DNA from: Rhizobium etli 8C-3
GTDB taxonomy: Bacteria > Pseudomonadota > Alphaproteobacteria > Rhizobiales > Rhizobiaceae
DNA length: 64,000 nucleotides
Assembly: GCF_001908375.1 (NCBI RefSeq)
Contig: NZ_CP017241.1
Span: 2,359,001-2,423,000, forward strand
Direction of reading: 5' to 3'
Below, piece by piece: positions 8,737 to 17,178 of the stretch. Numbering within the stretch: position 1 is the first letter of the stretch; every line of letters starts with the position of its first letter. The position numbers and the translations under genes are program-made. The notes beneath the pieces are model-generated. The model was not told where the DNA came from and ran no database searches. It was given only the letters and a program-made list of their open reading frames with translations.

Positions 8737-9249
8737 ATGAAGAAAATGGTTGATGGTCCAGCGAACTATAAAAGCGAATTTGAAACGAGCCCCGGGCTGT
8801 CCGAAGCGTACAGGCTCGTTGTACAGGAAGTTGATCAGCTTCGTGAGGCTCAGAAGGACATCCGCAAGAAGCTCGAGAAGGCCGAAGCAGCTCGGGACCT
8901 GCTGCGGCAACTTCTGTCAGCAAAGAGCTCGGTCTCGATAGAGCAGAGTCCGTCGGGTCAGACGGTGAGTTTGAAGAAGATAAAGCCGAAGCGTCACCGA
9001 TCAGGTAGCCAAACCGCGGAGGTGATTTCTCGTGCGAAAGAAATTCTTCGAGCAGAGGAGCGCCCACTCGATCGAGGTGTATTGCTTGAGGCGATTGAAA
9101 GGACAGGCTTCAAAATCACAGCGAACAATCCCGCTAGGTTCATAGGGAGGACGCTCTGGGAGAGCCCCGAATTCATTCACATCCCGGGAGAGGGCTACTG
9201 GCTGAAGGGGATGGACCTGCCTAAGAAAAATGATGAGGTCCATAATTAG
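8737..9249 (+). CDS. Coiled-coil protein with C-terminal HARE-HTH-like domain
   Basis: The product has 170 residues. Residues about 20-65 form a charged coiled coil (QLREAQKDIRKKLEKAEAA). A linker of basic residues follows, then at about 90-158 a winged-helix-like domain: AKEILRAEERPLDRGVLLEAI, then ARFIGRTLWESPEF and GEGYWL. This pattern matches the HARE-HTH (HB1/ASXL) domain, which usually reads DNA. It is divergent from the tns operon and the nearest gene to it, so a role as transposition or cargo regulator is a reasonable guess, not shown. ATG at 8746 is an alternative start. Confidence 0.6.
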   Translation: MKKMVDGPANYKSEFETSPGLSEAYRLVVQEVDQLREAQKDIRKKLEKAEAARDLLRQLLSAKSSVSIEQSPSGQTVSLKKIKPKRHRSGSQTAEVISRAKEILRAEERPLDRGVLLEAIERTGFKITANNPARFIGRTLWESPEFIHIPGEGYWLKGMDLPKKNDEVHN

Positions 9250-9741
9250 GTCCAGAACTGAGGTCTTCCAGTTCTTTTGACGGTGTGCGGTCCACCCAGA
9301 ATGCATTCCCCCTAAAGCTGGACACCGCGCTGGGAACAGAAGAAAACAGCAACAGGTCTGATCTAAGCCCACTGGGAGGTTGCAGGTTCATTGATGTCTA
9401 CGAATACTTTGAGGTCGGCCATTTAACGACGCGTGCTGTTTCGGGAAATGCAAGATACCAATGCTGCCCAGTGCGCCGCTAGTCCCTTCTCTCCTTTTTT
9501 AGCTGAGTAACGAGGTCTACCGACAGGTTCATCAACCTGGATCGCGCCTCCGCCCGATTAGTTCACATCTTCGCAATCAGATGCCGATTTCCGAATGAAT
9601 CTTCGGCGTAAAACGGCCGCCGACTGGGCGGTTATAGTGGCAAGCCCGAGCATGGGTCAGGCCGTCGTTTCTATTTTTCTTATATCAAGAATATAAACTT
9701 GCGCCGGAAGCCTCGAAGGGGCATTGGCAGGAACGGTTGCG
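9250..9741. other. Non-coding stretch between two hypothetical genes
   Basis: No frame shows a convincing gene. Two small symmetries are present: CAGGTT (9524-9529) with AACCTG (9534-9539), and TTATAT (9680-9685) with ATATAA (9691-9696). The second is AT-rich and could be an operator or part of a promoter. Both are short enough to be chance. Confidence 0.3.
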
Positions 9742-10671
9742 TCAACCTCTTTTCGGGGTGAAGCCTCCGATCCCAATCGAAAACTTCGCGCCTGCGTCCC
9801 GCAAAATGTTCACCAGTTCGAGCGATGCCTGATGCGCACGTAGCGCTTCATCACGACTGCAGGGCTCATCGCCATATCGGATTCCCGGTTTGCATTGGAT
9901 TGCTGCCACCTGAGCGCACGCGTCGAAAGCAAGACCAGAATTCAAAAGGGTTTGGCAAAGCTCCGCCAGACCATGGGTAAACTTGAACTTGATACCGACA
10001 AGGTCGATAGCCGCTTTTAATACTTTCTCCGCAGCCTGAAGGGAGGCCCATTTGGACTCCCCGAAGCGTCCGCTTCGCGCCATCAAATTGCTGACCGCCA
10101 TCTCGACATCACCGCGTGCGATCGAAATCAAACCGTGCTTGGTACTCTCCAGCGTAAATGCGGCCGGCAACGCTATTTTAAATGCTTTGTCGATCGCGAC
10201 TAGCGCGGCATCCGATAGCCTCGCTGCTTTTGCGGCGGTCAATTCATCGACGAGTTGGGTAATATTGCAGGTGACGGGGCCCCGCCCCAAACCGGGATTT
10301 TCTAACCATTCGCGCGTGAGCACGAAATTCACCCGACCGAAGATTCGTGGAACCTGCAAGACGTACAGATCGCCATCAAGCAGGACTACGGTCTTCCCCG
10401 GGCAGGGATTTGTCTTGAGCCTTTCGCCGTAATTACCCTTATACCATTGGTCGATTGCCTCTCCGATCGCCACATTTTCCTGCAGTTCTGGCGGCAAACG
10501 TGCCCGAGGCGCGGCGATCGGAATGCTGATTCCGTATTTCATCGAAATCTCGCGGAGGGCCAGCATGGGTCGCGCTGGGATGTCTACTGCCTCATCTATC
10601 AGCTTGGAGTCAATCTCGGCCATCATTGCCTCGAATGCTGGCCCCTGTTCGGGTGGTCGTTCCTGTCCCAT
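9742..10671 (-). CDS. Hypothetical protein with C-terminal HEPN-like domain
   Basis: The N-terminal half (about residues 1-165) matches nothing I know. The C-terminal part, from about residue 185, looks helical and HEPN-like: GDVEMAVSNLMARSGRFGES, then WASLQAAEKVLKAAI, a FTHGLAEL segment, and a closing helix AHQASLELVNILRDAG. The Rx4-6H ribonuclease motif of toxic HEPN proteins is not evident, so it may be a binding domain only. CGGAG precedes the ATG. The gene stands alone. HEPN proteins are frequent in defence islands, and the context agrees with that, but the function is open. Confidence 0.5.
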   Translation of the reverse strand: MGQERPPEQGPAFEAMMAEIDSKLIDEAVDIPARPMLALREISMKYGISIPIAAPRARLPPELQENVAIGEAIDQWYKGNYGERLKTNPCPGKTVVLLDGDLYVLQVPRIFGRVNFVLTREWLENPGLGRGPVTCNITQLVDELTAAKAARLSDAALVAIDKAFKIALPAAFTLESTKHGLISIARGDVEMAVSNLMARSGRFGESKWASLQAAEKVLKAAIDLVGIKFKFTHGLAELCQTLLNSGLAFDACAQVAAIQCKPGIRYGDEPCSRDEALRAHQASLELVNILRDAGAKFSIGIGGFTPKRG

Positions 10672-10938
10672 GAATACTCCGGTTGTGCCGCCGATAACGG
10701 GAATCTGAAGCTAGTTAGTGGATGACCGAGATACAAGAAACACGAGCAACTACGCTCGCCGAAATTGTGAAAAATCCGTGGGTCCTTCTAAAAAGTGCCG
10801 CTGTGAAAAGCAGAATATGGCATATGGATAGTCTCATTCGTTTCCCGATGGCCCGGCGTCTTTGATTGTACTGGTTTGCTGAGTTCCAGCGTCGATCTCG
10901 GACGACCTCGCCGCCAAACGAATCTTCTGGAGGACTAC

Positions 10939-11229
10939 GTGATCAAGCAGCCCATCGAGTTCCACTTGCTAAGGCCATGGAATGGCGAACTCTTTCAAAG
11001 GGAACGGTGGGGTTTCATAAACTTCCTCGTCGGCCCCAATGGTAGCGGGAAGTCCAGATTTGCCAACCAGTTGAAAGAGGTCCTTCCCGGCGCTCGGCTT
11101 CTGGGGACCGACCGGCTTCAAGGCACCGGCATCAACGTCCTTAAGGACCTGTGGGGCGACAACACCGCAGGCGGATACCAAAAGGGAAACTTCAGCTACA
11201 TCAAGCAGGCCGGTCTCAATTACGGATCG
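10939..11229 (+). pseudogene. 5' fragment of a zeta-toxin/AAA-type P-loop protein
   Basis: GTG at 10939 has TGGAGG five bases upstream. The first 97 codons give a P-loop, NFLVGPNGSGKSRFANQL, and then a run that stops resembling protein after NYGSGL at about 11229. Everything downstream of the first third of an ATPase or kinase is missing. At that point the sequence changes into a fragment on the other strand. The start signals are intact, so a short peptide may still be made. Confidence 0.5.
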
Positions 11230-11421
11230 GGGCTTCGTCGAGGATGCCGAGGTTACAAGGAGGATCAAGCCCCCGCGACACGCCTTGGCAATTTCGAACG
11301 TCTTCTCGCAAAGAGCCTTTCCGATGCCCTGCCCTCTGGCTGAAGCGTCTAAGAATGTGGCGATGTCGGTCCAACCCTCGGGCAAGTCATGGTACCGCTC
11401 CAGCGCCTGGAAGCCGAGAAG
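11230..11421 (-). pseudogene. Internal fragment of a GNAT acetyltransferase
   Basis: Read on the minus strand from about 11421, the segment gives a strand-turn (DLPEGWTDIATFLD) followed by ARGQGIGKALCEKTFEIAKA, the acetyl-CoA-binding RGxGIGxxL motif and helix of GNAT enzymes. It breaks off after about 64 codons. Both neighbours are unrelated gene pieces on the plus strand, and no start or stop of a GNAT gene fits the borders. Confidence 0.5.
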
Positions 11422-11807
11422 CCGACGAACTGGTGGCATCGATCCGAAGGGACCTAGACGCCAAGAAACCGCACGCAACTCTCGACCGGCTTCACACATA
11501 CTGCATGAAGCGGTTTGCCTCCCTCGTCCGGAAGCATGGCGGCGGAGAGTGCGGACATGACGATCCCCTGCATTCCAGGGTGGGCCGCTACGTCAAGCAC
11601 TTTGGCGCGCAACGCAACCTCTTGCAGATGTTGGAGCGGATCATCAAGAGCTCGATTAGTGTCTTCGAAGCTATGAACGACATCCGCAATAACAAGTCCC
11701 TCGCGCACGACAATCCCGAACTGATCGATCACGATGAAGCTCGCTTCATCTTCGACAGCATCACTGCGATTCTTCGATCGGTAGATGGGCGGCGGTTCGA
11801 GGATTAG
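11422..11807 (+). pseudogene. 3' fragment of an abortive-infection (Abi-C) gene
   Basis: From about 11422 the frame reads READELVASIRRDLDAKKP and ends at 11807. It carries the Abi-C signature: a helix with LLQMLERIIKSSI, then FEAMNDIRNNKSLAHDN and a final EARFIFDSITAILRS helix. Full proteins of this family have a further N-terminal half, which is absent here; the frame runs back without resemblance into the GNAT piece. I read it as a truncated defence gene. Confidence 0.55.
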
Positions 11808-11864
11808 CCCTGTCGTAGGGCTAAGATACGCCAAGCAGCCTTCGTGCAGTGTTCAGAGGGCGGC

Positions 11865-12137
11865 TCACTTCTGTTGAATATTGAATTGCTCAGGAGAAAC
11901 GTTGGCATCCCGCTTCTGCGCGTCATCGAAAGCTCCCCAAGCGGTATAAGCACCGTCCCAAATTTTGTCGTTGCACCACATGATGTCTCCTCCGACCGGA
12001 GATGCCAAAATTTTGCGCTTCCGAAGCTCATCTGCGATGCGCGTTGCTTCGGTGTCACCCACGAAGCTGAAGCGACCCCAACCACGTTCTTTCATGTCTT
12101 TTACGAAAGCCGCGAACTCATGTCCCTTAAAGTTCAT
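11865..12137 (-). CDS. Small hypothetical protein, 90 aa
   Basis: AAGGAG stands seven bases before the ATG at 12137, which makes translation likely. The product is soluble with mixed charge (MNFKGHEFAAFVKDMKERGW at the start). I do not recognise the family. It lies alone between the Abi fragment and the sce7726-type gene, and reads toward the Abi fragment. Confidence 0.5.
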   Translation of the reverse strand: MNFKGHEFAAFVKDMKERGWGRFSFVGDTEATRIADELRKRKILASPVGGDIMWCNDKIWDGAYTAWGAFDDAQKRDANVSPEQFNIQQK

Positions 12138-12397
12138 CTGATGCTCCTTTTTGATTGCGGCGTTCCTAAGCTGCCACGGTTAACCACCACTTAATGGCAA
12201 CAAAACCGAGAGTACCGACACGCATCCAACGGCGTGGCACTTTTGGCAGGTACCGTTCCGTTAATCGAACTCTGTCATCTTCGATACACTTCGTGATTTC
12301 CATATTCCCGAACCGTTTTCTAAGACCACGGATCGAGGAGCCGAAGTTTGAAATACGCGGTCAACTTGCAGACGATGCCGTGAAAACGGGAAAGAAC

Positions 12398-13042
12398 ATG
12401 AAGCAGCGCCTCCTAGTCACCACTGACGACGCCATGATGCGGCAGGCCGTGCGAACCCGGCTCGCCCTCGCGCATGCAGGTGAGGATGCTGTGATCGTCG
12501 ATGAATTGAAAGTTTCCCGGGGAAGCTGCCGAATGGACGTCGCGGTTATCAATGGCCGCATTGAAGGTTACGAGATCAAGAGCGACAAGGACACCCTGGA
12601 AAGACTTTCGAGACAGGCTGAGATGTTCGGTCTCGTGGCTGATCGTATGACGCTCGTGGTCGGCCACAAACACCTGGAGAAGGCCCGCACGATGGTGCCA
12701 GGCTGGTGGTCTATCATGACCCCCTCATCGGTCGCTTCGGACAAACTGGACCTGGTAATCGCCAGGCGCGGTCGCTTAAACAGAAAGAGGGACAAGAGAG
12801 CGTTGATCGAAGCCCTCGAGCGAGATGAGTTGATTGCGATGCTTGAGGCGCACGGAATCGACAAGGGATACCGTACCGTAAGCTACCATCAATTAGCGGA
12901 CCACGCGGCCGAGCGCCTCTCTCGCGACGAGATCGCCCTTTCCGTAAAGAAGATGCTCAAGGTCAGGGCACGTCTTGGTGCCGCTTTTGGCGACCGGGCC
13001 TTCGGGCGTAACGCGATTATCTGCTCAGAGCCATCTGCGTGA
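12398..13042 (+). CDS. sce7726-family PD-(D/E)XK-like protein
   Basis: ATG at 12398 gives about 214 residues, the usual family length. An in-frame start at 12194 adds a stretch unlike protein. The core reads VIVDELKVSRGSCRMDVAVIN, then IEGYEIKSDKDTLERLSRQ, then VVGHKHLEKA and VPGWWSI. The E...D...E-x-K arrangement (EL, MDVAV, YEIKS) is a restriction-fold nuclease signature. Its last 26 bases overlap the convergent beta-family gene. Genes of the sce7726 type often accompany beta or sce7725-type proteins, so the two probably form one module; the activity is not established. Confidence 0.72.
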   Translation: MKQRLLVTTDDAMMRQAVRTRLALAHAGEDAVIVDELKVSRGSCRMDVAVINGRIEGYEIKSDKDTLERLSRQAEMFGLVADRMTLVVGHKHLEKARTMVPGWWSIMTPSSVASDKLDLVIARRGRLNRKRDKRALIEALERDELIAMLEAHGIDKGYRTVSYHQLADHAAERLSRDEIALSVKKMLKVRARLGAAFGDRAFGRNAIICSEPSA

Positions 13043-14180
13043 TATGCTGATTGGCCCTCACTGAAAGCCAAGCAGTCGGCGTTGTGAACTTCTTGCCGTC
13101 TATGGTCAGGTCTCCCTCCGCGACGCGCTCGATGATCGACGTTCCCCAGCAGTCCGCCCTGCTTGCCCACTGATCGCTCTCCGTCGTGTCCTTGGCGGCG
13201 GCAACGTATTTTGTCTGGTCGCTATTATTTTCATAAAGACAGATATGCCAGGCATTCGAGGCGACGAGATCGACATGGGGAAACCATCCGTTCGCCGCGA
13301 CGATGCTCGACGTGCGCGGCGGTATCGACATGTAGTCGCCATACCCGACGCTAAACGTCTTCGAAATCTCGCGATGAAGTCCCAGTTCTTCGATTTCCAG
13401 TCTGCGTGGCATGTCCTTCAACGAGGTTTTTGGGAAGCTGTTCGAGAGCAGCACGGTCTCGAGCCGATCGACATCGTCGCCTAGTCCCTCGTACAGGCGT
13501 GACAGGAAATCTGTCGAGGCTGCGGAGGCTGCGCGGAAGCGACCTCTGATGTCTTCAACGTCGACGATGACAAGAAGCGAACCCGCGCTTTCTCTGATGT
13601 AACGGACGGCCTGGAAGAACGCAGCCACCTGACCGGCGTCGCCTGGCTTGATACGAAATGCGCCGCGTGTGCCTTTCCGTTTGACTATTTCTAACTGGCT
13701 CGAAATCTGTTCCGAACTCGTCGCCCTGAGCACGGGAATGAGTTGTGGCAAGTCTGAAATCATATCGACCCACCTGACAGCGCCATGAGTGGGGTCTGTC
13801 AATTCTATTATATGCCGATTGAACGCTTCTGTCTTTTTCCGATTTTTCTCGTCATTGGCCAATTCCTTTTCCGACCGGGGCCGGCCCGCTTTCTGTCCTG
13901 CGGCTGCCCTCGTGATTTCCCTTCGACGTCGGCGCTCAGTTGCTTCTTCAACCGAAGTGGTTGGTTTCGGCTCTGGATCAAAATCCACGATCGCAGGACG
14001 GCTGCCCAGGTCTTCAAGTAAGACGGTGGCAGTCTCCAAAAGTGTCTCGCCTTTCGCGTATCGCGTTAGCGTGACGATCGGGACCATCGCGTCTTTCACA
14101 TCGTCTGGGCATTTTGAGTAGGCGAATTCTTCGTGGACCCTGGTGCTCATCGCAGGGAAATATGGTCGTCCGTCGAACAT
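13017..14180 (-). CDS. Beta-family protein (phage T4 beta-like)
   Basis: The product has 387 residues. It opens with GRPYFPAMSTRVHEEFAYSK, then VPIVTLTRY, the start typical of beta-family proteins related to a phage T4 product. Strand motifs LLVIVDVEDIRG and VLLSNSFP in the middle, and the C-terminal VDLVASNAWHICLYENN region, also fit that family. Residues 75-115 are very basic and may be a linker. Its end overlaps the convergent sce7726-type gene. The biochemical role of the family is unknown to me; the pairing suggests a shared conflict function. Confidence 0.6.
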   Translation of the reverse strand: MFDGRPYFPAMSTRVHEEFAYSKCPDDVKDAMVPIVTLTRYAKGETLLETATVLLEDLGSRPAIVDFDPEPKPTTSVEEATERRRRREITRAAAGQKAGRPRSEKELANDEKNRKKTEAFNRHIIELTDPTHGAVRWVDMISDLPQLIPVLRATSSEQISSQLEIVKRKGTRGAFRIKPGDAGQVAAFFQAVRYIRESAGSLLVIVDVEDIRGRFRAASAASTDFLSRLYEGLGDDVDRLETVLLSNSFPKTSLKDMPRRLEIEELGLHREISKTFSVGYGDYMSIPPRTSSIVAANGWFPHVDLVASNAWHICLYENNSDQTKYVAAAKDTTESDQWASRADCWGTSIIERVAEGDLTIDGKKFTTPTAWLSVRANQHITQMALSR

Positions 14181-14399
14181 TTCGAATTCCGATACGGGTG
14201 GCGAGAATCATGTTCTAATGCAACCACCGCACGACATCCGGCTTCTGACAGTAAATCAAGACTCCGGTTGTATTTCGCACCCTAAAAGTTCGCGTTGTCC
14301 CCGTAATCACTCAGATCGGCTTCCTGAAAGCTTGATGACCAGTTAGACAAGATGGCATGATCGGCCGTGCCGACCACGAGCCACCACAGTGATTCACAA

Positions 14400-15233
14400 A
14401 TGGACGAATTGAAGATTCTGTTGGAAAGAAAGGTTCGGACCAGTGTTCGAGTGCATGGCATACTGGTTCCGGCCAATTCTCTGCAATCACGGCTTCACGT
14501 ATTCTGCCAGAACCTTGTAAGATACACGGGTATCGAAGCCTTCCCAGTGCAGTTGAAGGGATCGGCAACGGGACTGAACTACCGAGGCAAGAAGTTCCTT
14601 GCCTGCACAGCTCATCAGTTACGGGATGTTCGCGAGGAAGAAATCGGCGTGCTATTCCTCGATGAAAACACCTACATCAGCTCAGCGGGATATACGCGCT
14701 TCAATGCGTCGGTGCAGCAAACCGAAAGTGATGCAGTCGATTTGTGCGTGTTCGACTTCACCGAGCAGACCGAGGCAAACACCTTACTCGGAAGGCGCTT
14801 CTTCACGTTGCGTAGCGATGACGTATTGCGCGATGAGGACGAAGTCCTTGGCTACCACGCTTATGGATGTCCGTTTGGTGATCAGACCTACGATGTCCTC
14901 GACAACAACCACGTCGGTACTGTGATCAGATCAATGACATGCGAACCCGAGAAGCATATCTTCGATCAGGCGGTCGGATCGTGTCGACTTCTCTCAAAGA
15001 TGGACTTCGATCCGAACGGACTCTCCGGCGGGGCAGTGTTCGCGACCGTGTTGGAAGGCGAGGAAATCGTTCTAAAGTTCGCGGGCATAATCAATCGCGC
15101 CGGTGGCGGGATTATTCGCTTTATCAAGGCAAAGTCGGTCCAGCGCCTGCTTGATCTCTCGGTCGAAAGCCCCTCAAGGGTACGAGCCGATTATACCGAT
15201 AGAGGCAGCTTGATAGTCGGAAACTTGGGCTGA
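14400..15233 (+). CDS. Trypsin-like serine protease domain protein
   Basis: The expected catalytic triad can be read: KFLACTAHQL (His near residue 77), ESDAVDLCVFDF (Asp near 118) and DPNGLSGGAVF (Ser in GLSGG near 215). The fold is that of short trypsin-like proteases found beside signalling and defence genes. There is no signal peptide or membrane segment, so it acts in the cytoplasm. ATG at 14400 is used; GTG at 14367 would add 11 residues, and neither has a strong ribosome site. Its 3' end overlaps the next, convergent gene by 43 bases. Confidence 0.62.
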   Translation: MDELKILLERKVRTSVRVHGILVPANSLQSRLHVFCQNLVRYTGIEAFPVQLKGSATGLNYRGKKFLACTAHQLRDVREEEIGVLFLDENTYISSAGYTRFNASVQQTESDAVDLCVFDFTEQTEANTLLGRRFFTLRSDDVLRDEDEVLGYHAYGCPFGDQTYDVLDNNHVGTVIRSMTCEPEKHIFDQAVGSCRLLSKMDFDPNGLSGGAVFATVLEGEEIVLKFAGIINRAGGGIIRFIKAKSVQRLLDLSVESPSRVRADYTDRGSLIVGNLG

Positions 15234-15595
15234 ATGAGCTTGATAAGACGATCGAATGGCTTTCGCGGTAGAAACCAGCCAAGAGGCTTGGCTCCGGAGA
15301 ACAGTTCCCTGCTCCCGAGGTGAAGTTTGGTGCCGATGTATCGTGACGGCCCGCCAACGCAATGTGCATGCGGGCGAGAAGGAAACGGGTCAGCGTCAGT
15401 CTTGTGAACCTGCCAGACAAACCCGTCGACCTTGTAGTCTTTCTGGATTGATAGGCGGCCCTCGGCGTCTTGAAACGCGATCCCCTCCCCAAGATCGACA
15501 GAAACGAAACGATCGTTGTCTTCCAGAATGACCCCATCAGGCCATTCAGTGTCGTCGCTCGAGTCTAATATCCTGATGATCTTCAAACCAACCAT
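15191..15595 (-). CDS. Hypothetical partner of the ART-like protein
   Basis: The product has 134 residues. The first half is a small beta-rich region (VSVDLGEGIAFQDAEGRLSI). The second contains DADPFPSRPHAHCVGG and GTKLHLGSRELF, a PxPHAH pattern that I recall from small proteins of uncharacterised toxin-like operons. It lies 66 bases downstream of the ART-like gene on the same strand and is probably cotranscribed, so antitoxin or cofactor roles are both possible. The function is unknown. Confidence 0.5.
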   Translation of the reverse strand: MVGLKIIRILDSSDDTEWPDGVILEDNDRFVSVDLGEGIAFQDAEGRLSIQKDYKVDGFVWQVHKTDADPFPSRPHAHCVGGPSRYIGTKLHLGSRELFSGAKPLGWFLPRKPFDRLIKLIQPKFPTIKLPLSV

Positions 15596-15661
15596 GACTG
15601 TTTCCTGGATTGAAAACGCGAGCCTACACCGGCGTTAGAAATAAACGGAGGCCTCCAGTGC

Positions 15662-16243
15662 TCAATGTCGTCGTCGATCAAGCCTGAACTCCGCTGCCGG
15701 AACCTCAATACGCCACATATTTTCGGAGACGACCAGGAACTCATCTTCATTGTGATCGAGCCTGCAATAGACGTCGCTAAGACAAACCGTCGAGGCGTAA
15801 ACTGCGACTTCGCCTGGCTGTCCATCCTCCAAATGCCATTCCTTATGCCATGTGGCGTAGTAGATTGCTTTGTCGAGCGAGGTTGTCCACGACATACCCC
15901 GGGTATGCACTGGGCCAGCGCATCCGCGAAATAGCGAAATCCTTTCGGTGGAAATCCCATTGCTGACTGGTACCGAACGCTCCTGCAGCTTAGTTCGGTC
16001 ACAAGCGTCGAAGACTGCCTTTAGGTTATCAAAACCGATATGCTCGAAATGGGAAGTGTGGAGATAGGTAGACAGCCAATAGGATTCGAGCCGATCCACC
16101 TCCGCCAGCTTTGCGCAATTCCGAACGATGAAATCGGTGGATCGCTCCCTAAAGCGCCAGTGCAAATCGTCACCGACTTCAATGGCCTGCCGAAAACCCC
16201 TGGCCTCATCGGCCGATAGTCCAGTGAAATCCCAGTCCAACAT
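15662..16243 (-). CDS. ADP-ribosyltransferase-like protein
   Basis: The product has about 193 residues. The C-terminal 95 show the order of R-S-E type ADP-ribosyltransferases: ISLFRGC (Arg on the first strand), GMSWTTSLDKAIYYA (S-x-T-S and helix) and HNEDEFLVV (an E-x-E pair). The N-terminal 90 residues are helical and may bind a substrate or partner. No signal peptide is seen, so a cytoplasmic toxin or modifier is the likeliest reading. ATG at 16243 has AGG upstream; TTG at 16252 is possible. Family assignment rests on motifs alone. Confidence 0.55.
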   Translation of the reverse strand: MLDWDFTGLSADEARGFRQAIEVGDDLHWRFRERSTDFIVRNCAKLAEVDRLESYWLSTYLHTSHFEHIGFDNLKAVFDACDRTKLQERSVPVSNGISTERISLFRGCAGPVHTRGMSWTTSLDKAIYYATWHKEWHLEDGQPGEVAVYASTVCLSDVYCRLDHNEDEFLVVSENMWRIEVPAAEFRLDRRRH

Positions 16244-16399
16244 GCTCGACAACCTATGATGTCTTTTCGAAGCTCGATAGCTTGGCGCTGTAGATGGTAT
16301 GATCGGCGTGTAAACTCAGTGCCGGCTTTTTGCGTTCTGTGGCTCACCTCGTTCAAAATCTTCAGTTCCCTAGTTTGCGCAGCTCAGATTGCGCAGCGA

Positions 16400-17158
16400 T
16401 TACCTGTTCAACTGCTGTCGAAACGATTGGATCATGCCTGGAGAAACATCGCCCGCGAAACAGACCGGTGCATACCCGCCTCCGCGACTATAGGCGCTCC
16501 GCTTGCCGCACCGTCGCCCACCACGGTCGGTGTTGTACGGGCAGGCGCAAGACCCAGGATACATGGAGATTGATTCGGCAATGATCCTTTGGATCACCAT
16601 GGAATCGGAAATCTGAGGCACCGCTGGTATGACGGGGTCGGCACCCGCCCGCGTATCTGCATCATTTGACGCCCTTTGTTCACGCTGGTCAGGCTGCGGT
16701 GTACTCGGCCGCTCGTCGGAAAGCAACGCGGTCGAAATCCACCCTTCCCGCCTCGTCAGCCCATCGCGGACCTTCGACCAGTCGCCAGCGGTTTCCGTCA
16801 CCACCAGCTCTCTGCCGCTGTCATATCTGTCAAGTATGCCGTACGCCTTTCCGGGTCCGCTGCGCAAGGCGACCCTCCGGCCCGTTACGAAGCGTGTAAC
16901 GGCCGCAGCCGCGTGCGGCAGCCCCGGCGGCGCGACAGCCGTGACCGAAGGCGTGGGGGCGCTCGTCTCAGCGGTCTCCTCCGCAATAGTCTGCCTATTG
17001 TCAATGACGCCTTGGTTCGCCGCGGGAAGACGTTGCGGCTCGATGGAAGGGGCTTCAGATTTGTGAAAGAATGAGGCGATCAGCCCAATGCCGAGGATTA
17101 GGAAAACGACCGCCGGAGTTAGTTTGGTTTGCTTTCGCGAACGACGCTTACGCCGCAT
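16400..17158 (-). CDS. Anchored SH3-domain protein, last gene of the envelope operon
   Basis: The 252-residue product starts with a basic stretch (RRKRRSRKQTK) and one membrane helix at about 14-31, so the rest lies in the periplasm. A proline- and alanine-rich linker leads to a bacterial SH3 domain at about 88-147 (RRVALRSGPGKAYGILD to REGWISTALL). The C-terminus has a cysteine-bearing motif, CACPYNTDRGGRRCGKRSAY, ending in APVCF, which I have seen at the end of other secreted rhizobial proteins. Bacterial SH3 domains commonly bind peptidoglycan. It follows the OmpA-like gene by 20 bases. Confidence 0.68.
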   Translation of the reverse strand: MRRKRRSRKQTKLTPAVVFLILGIGLIASFFHKSEAPSIEPQRLPAANQGVIDNRQTIAEETAETSAPTPSVTAVAPPGLPHAAAAVTRFVTGRRVALRSGPGKAYGILDRYDSGRELVVTETAGDWSKVRDGLTRREGWISTALLSDERPSTPQPDQREQRASNDADTRAGADPVIPAVPQISDSMVIQRIIAESISMYPGSCACPYNTDRGGRRCGKRSAYSRGGGYAPVCFAGDVSPGMIQSFRQQLNR

Positions 17159-17178
17159 CTCCCGGTCCGATCACAGCG

